From positions 1 through 10,396 of the forward strand of contig DEQA01000015.1 in the NCBI GenBank assembly GCA_002359075.1: a stretch of DNA of 10,396 nt. Direction: 5' to 3'. The DNA is from Planococcaceae bacterium UBA3378 (GTDB lineage Bacteria > Bacillota > Bacilli > Bacillales_A > Planococcaceae). Below the pieces are notes generated by a model. The model worked only from the letters and a program-made list of their open reading frames with translations, did no database searches and was not told the origin of the DNA. Shown here piece after piece: positions 5,950 through 10,396 of this stretch. Position numbers and translations under genes: made by a program. Position 1 is the stretch's first letter; each line of letters opens with the position of its first letter.

Positions 5950-7335
5950 CTATTTCTTTATTGTTACTATTTTATTCGGGTTCAACAGTGCTTCAGGATC
6001 AAGCGCTTGTTTAATCTTTTCCATCACAAGCAATGCTTTTCCATGTTCTTTCTCTTGATACTTCTGTTTACCAATCCCAACACCATGTTCTCCTGTACAA
6101 GTCCCGCCTCGGTCAAGTGCATGCATTACAATCAATTCATTAAATTCATCCGCTTTTTTTATCTCAGCCGCATTACTCATATCAATCATTAAAAGAACAT
6201 GGAAATTGCCATCACCGACGTGGCCGACAATCCCTCCTGTCAGCGCTAATAAATTAAGTGCTTCTCTTGCATGAGCAATGGCGCCTGCCAGCTCGGAAAT
6301 CGGTAAACAAACATCGGTCACCATTAATTTTTTTCCGGGATGTCCGTGGACATAAGCGTAAGCTAAATTATGCCGGGCTTCCCACAGCTGATTCCGGGCT
6401 GTATTATCGTTTTCAAATTCAATCGCTTCACAATTGTGACCCGCTACAATCTCTTTCATAAATTCAACATCCTGCCTTAAACCAGCTTCATTTCCGTGAA
6501 ACTCTAAAAATAAGGTCGGCTGTTCCTTATAAGCTGTTTTACTATGCAAGTTCACTTGTTTCATTGAAGGCTCATCTACTAGTTCCACTCTTGCAATGGG
6601 AATGCCCGCCTGTAAAATACTAACGACTGCTTCAACAGCATCATCGACTGTTTTAAAGGATGCCCGGGCAGCCATTACATGTTCAGGAATCCCGTAGACT
6701 CTTAATGTCAATTCTGTAAAGCAGCCAAGTGTTCCCTCAGATCCTACAAACAGACCATTCAAATGATAGCCGGAAGAAGATTTTTCTGCTAAATTCCCCG
6801 TATGTATTACCGTACCATCCGAGAGAACAACCTCTAAGTCTCTCACTTGGTCGCGCATGACTCCGTATTTAACAGATGTTGTTCCACTGGCATTTGTTGC
6901 TGCCATCCCTCCTAGTGTTGCATCTGCTCCCGGATCTACAGAGAAAAACAAACCGTATTTTTTCAGCTCCTTATTCAACTGGGAACGCGTCACTCCCGGT
7001 TGCACTTTCACTAAAAAGTCCCTCTCCCTAACTTCCAATATTTTATTCATGAGGGAAAAATCAATTGTTATGCCGTGCTCATAAGGGATAACATGCCCTT
7101 CCAGGCTTGTTCCTCTCCCAAATGGCACTATCGGCATTTTATATTGATTTGCTATGTTTATAACCTTGCTCACTTCTTCCGTTGTTGTCGGAAATACGAC
7201 AATATCCGGTAGACTAGCATGATGATATGATTCATCGCTGCTATGCTGCTCTAAAATGGTTTGATTGATTGTGACTTGGCTTTCTTCAAGAATCCCCTTT
7301 AGAGCAGTCACCACTTCTTCATTTGTTGCAATCAT
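5950..7335 (-). CDS. glcD: FAD-binding D-2-hydroxy-acid oxidase/dehydrogenase (GlcD/LDHD type)
   Basis: This 461-aa flavoprotein of the VAO/PCMH class probably oxidises a D-2-hydroxy acid (D-lactate, glycolate or similar) to the 2-oxo acid. The FAD-binding domain occupies roughly residues 35-215, with the pyrophosphate loop PFGRGTSLEG (71-80) and a second FAD contact region VDPGADATLGGMAATNASG (133-151). The C-terminal FAD-oxidase domain carries GHVGDGNFH (371-379) and GEHGVGIGK (415-423), whose His and Glu residues bind the catalytic metal in LDHD and D2HGDH enzymes. It lacks the 4Fe-4S partner genes (glcE, glcF) of the E. coli glycolate oxidase, so it is better compared with single-chain LDHD. 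I start it at the ATG at 7335, with GGGAG eight bases upstream. An in-frame GTG at 7359 would add eight residues but has no ribosome binding site. It is the first gene of the operon with the BASS symporter. Confidence 0.88.
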   Translation of the reverse strand: MIATNEEVVTALKGILEESQVTINQTILEQHSSDESYHHASLPDIVVFPTTTEEVSKVINIANQYKMPIVPFGRGTSLEGHVIPYEHGITIDFSLMNKILEVRERDFLVKVQPGVTRSQLNKELKKYGLFFSVDPGADATLGGMAATNASGTTSVKYGVMRDQVRDLEVVLSDGTVIHTGNLAEKSSSGYHLNGLFVGSEGTLGCFTELTLRVYGIPEHVMAARASFKTVDDAVEAVVSILQAGIPIARVELVDEPSMKQVNLHSKTAYKEQPTLFLEFHGNEAGLRQDVEFMKEIVAGHNCEAIEFENDNTARNQLWEARHNLAYAYVHGHPGKKLMVTDVCLPISELAGAIAHAREALNLLALTGGIVGHVGDGNFHVLLMIDMSNAAEIKKADEFNELIVMHALDRGGTCTGEHGVGIGKQKYQEKEHGKALLVMEKIKQALDPEALLNPNKIVTIKK

Positions 7336-7410
7336 TTTCCTCTCTCCCTTTTTTCTCACATTACTTGTTACGGTTATGTCGGTTATTTAAATAATAACTA
7401 TATATGTCAT

Positions 7411-7446
7411 ACCAATTATCCGTATTCTCTAAATTGGTCCAACCTT
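7411..7446. promoter_or_regulatory. Candidate operator of the FadR/GntR-type regulator
   Basis: The site AATTGGTCCAACCTT (7432-7446) contains GGT-NNN-ACC, the core that FadR-subfamily GntR regulators bind (TGGTCNNACCA type in FadR and LldR). It covers the predicted start point of the oxidase operon (about 7444). A second arm, ACCAATT (7411-7417), is the inverted partner of AATTGGT (7432-7438), spaced 21 bp apart, about two helical turns. The likely protein is the product of the divergent gene at 7567. Confidence 0.5.
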
Positions 7447-7450
7447 TATT

Positions 7451-7478
7451 ATTGTACTAAATATTCTGAAAATATCAA
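7451..7478 (-). promoter_or_regulatory. Promoter of the oxidase-symporter operon
   Basis: On the minus strand TTGATA (7478-7473) and TACAAT (7456-7451) are 16 bases apart. Transcription would begin near 7444, inside the candidate operator, about 108 bases before the oxidase start codon. Confidence 0.55.
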
Positions 7479-7496
7479 TAATTATTATTTCTTAAA

Positions 7497-7525
7497 TTGA
7501 TAACCAAGAATTATTTCTGTATGAT
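7497..7525 (+). promoter_or_regulatory. Promoter of the GntR-family regulator gene
   Basis: TTGATA (7497-7502) and TATGAT (7520-7525) are separated by exactly 17 bases, which is good for sigma-A. The start point would be near 7532, giving a leader of about 35 bases with GAGGGG at 7551-7556. Confidence 0.65.
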
Positions 7526-7538
7526 TAAAGCGTTTAGA
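7525..7538 (+). promoter_or_regulatory. Candidate cre (CcpA) site
   Basis: TTAAAGCGTTTAGA matches the catabolite-responsive consensus TGWAANCGNTNWCA at 12 of 14 positions, including the central CG. The two mismatches are placed symmetrically. It overlaps the predicted start point of the regulator gene, where CcpA binding would repress. Confidence 0.4.
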
Positions 7539-7566
7539 GTACTAGTATTTGAGGGGATTGACATAG

Positions 7567-8295
7567 ATGATGCCACAACCGAAGAAAAAAGCATATCAAG
7601 TAATTGTTGATCAAATAAAGGAATGTTTTTTAAATGGAGAATTGCAGCCCGGAGAAAAACTCCCGACAGAAAGAGAATTAGCGAGTCGTTTTAAAGTAAG
7701 CCGGACATCGGTAAGAGAGGCCCTGCGGAAGCTTGAAATAGAACGGATTATTGAAATCAGGCAAGGCAGCGGAAGCTTTATAAAAGCATTAGAAAATCAT
7801 ACGTTAGGGGAAGAACTCTCAACTGCCGTCACAAAAACGGAGAAAAAACTACTATATGAAATGCTGGAGCTTCGCCAGGCAATTGAAGTAGAATGTGCCT
7901 TTTTAGCAGCACGACGAGCCACTTCTGAAGACTTGGAACGAATCAGCACAGCATTAGAAATGATGGACCGGGTTAAAAATGATGTTGAACTAGGCATTCA
8001 AGCGGATGTAAGCTTCCATATGAATATTGCTCTTGCTTCTCATAATTCGATTTTTCTGCAATTATTCCAAACTCTGAGCGAACATATGCAGGACACCATC
8101 CGTGCTACCCGAAGACAACGTTTGAAAGATCCCGAACGTGCACAAGAGACGATTGATGAACATAAAGCAATTTATCTAGCTATCGCAGCTGGTGATGCAA
8201 ATCTGGCCAAACAACTCATGGAGAGGCATATTGCACAAATAAGACGGGAATTGGCAGCATCTCTTTTGAGCCATATTGAGGAACAACAGGTGTAA
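7567..8295 (+). CDS. FadR-subfamily GntR transcriptional regulator
   Basis: This 242-aa regulator has an N-terminal GntR winged helix (about 8-73), with the typical GEKLPTERELASRF (29-42) and VSRTSVREALRKLE (44-57) recognition-helix region and the wing QGSGSFI (66-72). The C-terminal FCD ligand domain covers about 96-225. FCD metal-ligand positions are occupied by D147, H151, H199 and H221, as in members that bind a metal-chelated small carboxylate. It is transcribed away from the oxidase-symporter operon, and relatives next to lactate or glycolate genes (LldR, GlcC, LutR type) respond to the hydroxy acid. I infer that it controls the divergent operon and perhaps itself. The first of two adjacent ATG codons is chosen, as GAGGGG lies ten bases upstream. 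No clear terminator follows it on the plus strand. Confidence 0.88.
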   Translation: MMPQPKKKAYQVIVDQIKECFLNGELQPGEKLPTERELASRFKVSRTSVREALRKLEIERIIEIRQGSGSFIKALENHTLGEELSTAVTKTEKKLLYEMLELRQAIEVECAFLAARRATSEDLERISTALEMMDRVKNDVELGIQADVSFHMNIALASHNSIFLQLFQTLSEHMQDTIRATRRQRLKDPERAQETIDEHKAIYLAIAAGDANLAKQLMERHIAQIRRELAASLLSHIEEQQV

Positions 8296-8338
8296 AGGTG
8301 TCAAACCATGTCTCTCCTTTGAGAGCAACCATCATTGT

Positions 8339-8360
8339 AAAAAAGCAGCCAAGCGCTACT
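8339..8360 (-). terminator. Weak candidate terminator for the fdhD transcript
   Basis: On the minus strand AGTAGC (8360-8355) pairs with GCTGCT (8349-8344, one G-T pair) around a five-base loop and is followed by five T. It lies about 215 bp beyond fdhD and is the only terminator-like site between fdhD and the convergent regulator gene. The rest of 8296-8576 holds no supported gene. A palindrome GGGAAAT-TTAT-ATTTCCC at 8377-8394 has no T-run. Confidence 0.4.
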
Positions 8361-8576
8361 ATTATTTATGTGTCTCGGGAAATTTATATTTCCCCAATAC
8401 ATTCATTGGAGGATCAAAGGGAAAGAATACAGCTCCACAACTCCCTTATTTTCGGGTAAAGACCGGTGTTTATCAAACTAGACACGCTCCAACGTATATC
8501 TTATTTGATATGACATTAGTCGGTTATCATTCCTATTATATTAATCTGATGCGTGAATAATTTTTATCCTTCTTTC

Positions 8577-9389
8577 CTATTGGTCCATAGGTTCATTTGC
8601 AGGTAATTGAATGCGCTCTTTATGTGTATAAATATTTAATGTATTTTGGCGGATAAAGCCGACTGTCGTAATTCCCAGCTGCTCGGCCAATTGCAAGGCC
8701 AATTCTGTGGGGGCTGATTTTGACAGAACAATCTCACAACCGATTTTTGATACTTTCAGTAAAATTTCTGAGGAAATCCTTCCGCTGAATACAATCACTT
8801 TGTCTCGGATGCTAATGTTATTTCGTAAACAATATCCATAAATTTTATCTAGTGCATTATGACGACCAATATCCATACGACTTAAAATAATACCGTTCAC
8901 ATCACATAGCGATGCATTATGAACACCGCCAGTCTTTTGGAATGTGACAGCTGCGTCCTGCATATCCCGCATGAGACGAAAACAATCATCTGTTGTAAGA
9001 CGCATATGAATATCTTCCATTTTTTTAGCTGCCAGTGCATCATTGGCAAAAACAAAACCCTGGCGGCTCATCCCGCAGCAAGAGGTAATATAACGCTTGT
9101 TTTGAATTTGTTGATAGAAAGGATTGATCTGCTTTGTTTTAATATGTACAAAGCCTTCTTCTTCTTGATACCAAATCTCTTCAATATCTTCAAAACTGCG
9201 AATGATTCGCTCCGAGACTAAATACCCCATGACCATATCTTCTACGTATTCCGGTGTGCAAACCATTGTAACCAATTCCTGCTGATTAATCTTGACTGTG
9301 ACTGCATATTCTGTGACAACCATATCAGTTACTTCTTTAACTTTATTATTTTCAACACGCAGAATATCCCGTGTTACTGCTTTTTTCAT
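8577..9389 (-). CDS. fdhD: Formate dehydrogenase accessory sulfurtransferase FdhD
   Basis: FdhD carries sulfur from a cysteine desulfurase to the molybdenum (or tungsten) cofactor of formate dehydrogenase, and the enzyme is inactive without it. The 270-aa cytoplasmic protein shows the family blocks in order: CTPEYVEDMVMGYLVSE (44-60), the cysteine loop TSCCGMSR (102-109), GGVHNASLC (154-162), DIGRHNALDKIYG (173-185), FSGRISSEIL (201-210) and SKSAPTELA (223-231). The loop has adjacent cysteines C104-C105 instead of the C-x-x-C of the E. coli protein. Its ribosome binding site (AAAGGGGGTG) overlaps the end of the DUF2294 gene twelve bases upstream, so the two form an operon. The probable formate dehydrogenase gene diverges about 1 kb away, which fits the role. 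Confidence 0.93.
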   Translation of the reverse strand: MKKAVTRDILRVENNKVKEVTDMVVTEYAVTVKINQQELVTMVCTPEYVEDMVMGYLVSERIIRSFEDIEEIWYQEEEGFVHIKTKQINPFYQQIQNKRYITSCCGMSRQGFVFANDALAAKKMEDIHMRLTTDDCFRLMRDMQDAAVTFQKTGGVHNASLCDVNGIILSRMDIGRHNALDKIYGYCLRNNISIRDKVIVFSGRISSEILLKVSKIGCEIVLSKSAPTELALQLAEQLGITTVGFIRQNTLNIYTHKERIQLPANEPMDQ

Positions 9390-9401
9390 ACGGCACCCCC
9401 T

Positions 9402-9749
9402 TTATTCACTAATTTTATCCTCGAAAATAAATACAGAAATAGCAAAGTCCTCTTCAATTTTGATATCTGTAAATAAGTGGAGCAGTTTTGTACCCATCAA
9501 TTCCTCCATACCTTCTGGAGTTGCTTTGGAATACAAATCTTGAATCATACTTGTACGGGCAGCATGGACCATTTTTAGTCCTTCCGGCGTACTCGCAATA
9601 AATCTTTCTGTTGATGTAAGATTGCCATACAAAGTAGAAACAGCCATATTCTCTATGAAAACAGTATGAATACGTTCTGGTCCTTTACCAAATAAATCTT
9701 TGCGCAGCTTTCGAATAATGTCGTTAAATTCATGTACTTTTTTTGACAT
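9402..9749 (-). CDS. DUF2294 (MpsC-like) family protein
   Basis: This 115-aa soluble protein has the typical DUF2294 layout: an N-terminal helix (HEFNDIIRKLRKDLFG), the GKGPE motif (22-26), a strand with VFIENMAVSTLYGNLTSTE (30-48), then GLKMVHAARTSMI (57-69) leading into a helix. The family (to my knowledge Pfam PF10057, renamed after the staphylococcal MpsC protein) has no firmly established biochemical function. In Bacillus a member (YrhF, as I recall it) lies beside formate dehydrogenase and a formate transporter gene. Here the gene is the first of an operon with fdhD, 12 bases apart, and diverges from a probable formate dehydrogenase gene. An accessory role in formate metabolism is a reasonable inference. 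GGGAG lies ten bases before the ATG. Confidence 0.82.
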   Translation of the reverse strand: MSKKVHEFNDIIRKLRKDLFGKGPERIHTVFIENMAVSTLYGNLTSTERFIASTPEGLKMVHAARTSMIQDLYSKATPEGMEELMGTKLLHLFTDIKIEEDFAISVFIFEDKISE

Positions 9750-9817
9750 TTTGACGATTCTCCCAACTAATTAAACTTTTACTTTTGTTTTTCTTGAGGG
9801 ACCCTTACAGTTTGTTA

Positions 9818-9846
9818 ATAATATAGCAACTTTAAAAAAATTTAAA
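9818..9846 (-). promoter_or_regulatory. Candidate promoter of the DUF2294-fdhD operon
   Basis: On the minus strand TTTAAA (9846-9841) and TATTAT (9823-9818) lie 17 bases apart, about 70 bases before the DUF2294 start codon. The -35 box is poor (4 of 6) and the region is AT-rich, so the call is tentative. Confidence 0.35.
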
Positions 9847-9896
9847 GGGAAAATATTTTTTATAATAATTAAATTATTCAGAATTCAATATAAATA

Positions 9897-9925
9897 TTGC
9901 CCCTTTTAAATGCAAGCGTTATAAT
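9897..9925 (+). promoter_or_regulatory. Plus-strand sigma-A promoter in the fdh intergenic region
   Basis: TTGCCC (9897-9902) and a perfect TATAAT (9920-9925) are separated by exactly 17 bases. The start point would be near 9932. No gene begins just downstream, so it would drive either a small RNA or a long leader ending at the terminator at 10089-10151. Confidence 0.6.
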
Positions 9926-9931
9926 AAGAAT

Positions 9932-10151
9932 TATTACAAATGGAATTGATATATTTTGATACGTATCTTTTTGTTTTACCAAATCAGGTTGAACGATCTG
10001 TATATCGCTTCATCATATTTGAGTTCTATTATTACATCTAAAAAAATAAAAGTAGATTGAGTTTTTAGCAAGTCCTGTTAAGAATTTTATCCACCATGAA
10101 GAATCAGCATGTGACAAGCATGCCGTTTCATGGTGGATTTTTTTATTTTTT
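9932..10151 (+). ncRNA. Candidate small RNA or attenuated leader upstream of formate dehydrogenase
   Basis: A transcript of about 220 bases is implied by the promoter at 9897-9925 and the strong terminator at 10089-10151. I do not recognise a known riboswitch class in it, and see no clear Moco, ZTP or tetrahydrofolate motif. A 33-codon frame from an ATG at 9940 (product MELIYFDTYLFVLP...) ending at 10041 lies inside, but its ATG is about eight bases from the predicted start point and has no Shine-Dalgarno sequence. I therefore favour an untranslated RNA. Only the flanking signals support this; the ends are estimates. Confidence 0.35.
10089..10151 (+). terminator. Strong intrinsic terminator, plus strand
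   Basis: A perfect 12-bp stem ATCCACCATGAA/TTCATGGTGGAT (10089-10100 with 10127-10138) encloses a second stem GCATG/CATGC (10107-10111 with 10119-10123). It is followed by T7, one A and T6. The minus strand has no T-run, so it works on plus-strand transcripts. It lies between the promoter at 9897-9925 and the formate dehydrogenase start. Confidence 0.85.
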
Positions 10152-10373
10152 AGACATGTCAGCAATATGAAAACTTCGTTAATGTATGTTTCCTCTCCCC
10201 CACCCGGGTATAGGGATGCGATCGTTGAGGAATAGCGCTAACAAGGCTGTCTTCACAAAGGGTAATAAGATGATGGCTATTCTGAATCACCCCTCTCACT
10301 ATACTATTTCACTTTACCATAAGCATTAACCTGTTGACATATAATTGTTGCATAGCAAAAGGAGGAGTTCACC
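10152..10373 (+). promoter_or_regulatory. Upstream region of the formate dehydrogenase gene
   Basis: No gene is visible. A perfect TATAAT at 10340-10345 could be the -10 box of a promoter close to the start codon, but no -35 box stands 16-18 bases before it. The TTGACA at 10334-10339 touches it and has no -10 box at the proper distance downstream. An activator-dependent promoter is therefore possible. A small inverted repeat TTGC-ATA-GCAA lies at about 10348-10358. The part 10190-10215 is unusually C/G-rich for this region. Confidence 0.3.
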
Positions 10374-10396
10374 TTGACTAAAATTAAAATTAACGG
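10374..10396 (+). CDS. Probable formate dehydrogenase alpha subunit, 5' end only
   Basis: Only the first 23 bases lie in the window, reading MTKIKING from a TTG start. AAAGGAGGAG six bases upstream is a near-perfect ribosome binding site, which makes the TTG start credible. The short basic strand ending in I-N-G is how the N-terminal 2Fe-2S ferredoxin domain of NAD-linked formate dehydrogenase alpha subunits commonly begins (for example in the Bacillus YrhE/YjgC group). The divergent DUF2294-fdhD operon supports this identity. Eight residues cannot prove it; another ferredoxin-like or unrelated protein remains possible. Confidence 0.5.

Noticed and set aside
7336..7359. GTG start adding eight residues to the GlcD-type oxidase
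   Set aside because: The added codons consist largely of the purine-rich ribosome binding site for the ATG at 7335; nothing resembling a ribosome binding site precedes the GTG.
8276..8560. Plus-strand frame of 94 codons overlapping the end of the GntR-family regulator gene
   Set aside because: It begins inside the regulator gene without a ribosome binding site, has no recognisable fold or motif, and crosses two hairpin sites that look non-coding.
9940..10041. 33-codon frame inside the candidate RNA upstream of formate dehydrogenase
   Set aside because: There is no Shine-Dalgarno sequence, the ATG falls almost at the predicted transcription start, and the product resembles no family I know; kept only as a remark under the RNA candidate.
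10334..10339. TTGACA as the -35 box of the formate dehydrogenase promoter
   Set aside because: The sequence 17 bases downstream is the A/G-rich ribosome binding site, not a -10 box.

Overview
The window looks like the chromosome of a low-GC Gram-positive rod of the Bacillales, probably the Planococcaceae (Lysinibacillus/Solibacillus-like). The reasons are the AT-rich intergenic DNA, strong GGAGG-type ribosome binding sites, sigma-A-type promoters, a lipoteichoic acid synthase and the Bacillus-style pairing of fdhD with a DUF2294 gene. The genus is inference; no rRNA or other marker is present.

Layout. Positions 1-486 hold no gene, but carry an 18-bp-arm hairpin (22-69) and a GC-rich inserted element (170-451) made of hairpin modules. 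Positions 487-1614 (minus strand) are a two-gene operon: a STAS-like protein of 120 aa, then a GNAT-like protein. Positions 1615-2457 are gene-free and AT-rich; within them lies a second, shorter copy of the inserted element (2322-2413), flanked by a 9-bp direct repeat. Positions 2458-4649 (minus) form a self-contained lipoteichoic acid synthase unit with its own promoter and a long terminator.

Positions 4709-7566 are a D-2-hydroxy-acid module. On the minus strand are a GlcD/LDHD-type FAD oxidase, a BASS-family sodium symporter whose ribosome binding site abuts the oxidase stop codon, and a possible 47-aa small ORF, closed by a 17-pair terminator. A FadR/GntR-family regulator is transcribed divergently from this operon. 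The shared intergenic region has one good promoter in each direction, a GGT-NNN-ACC operator-like site at the operon start point and a cre-like site at the regulator start point. The simplest reading is that the regulator senses a 2-hydroxy acid that the symporter imports and the oxidase converts to a 2-oxo acid.

Positions 8339-10396 are a formate dehydrogenase locus. On the minus strand are a DUF2294 protein and FdhD, the sulfurtransferase needed to activate formate dehydrogenase. Diverging from them, at the right edge, are the first 23 bases of a probable formate dehydrogenase alpha subunit. The 624-bp region between them has a strong plus-strand promoter, about 160 bp without a convincing gene, and a strong intrinsic terminator 222 bp before the dehydrogenase start. 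This could be an independent small RNA or an attenuated leader.

The points most worth a second look are the paired MITE-like elements, the covarying hairpin modules in the larger one, the terminated transcript before formate dehydrogenase, and the BASS symporter/GlcD oxidase pairing.
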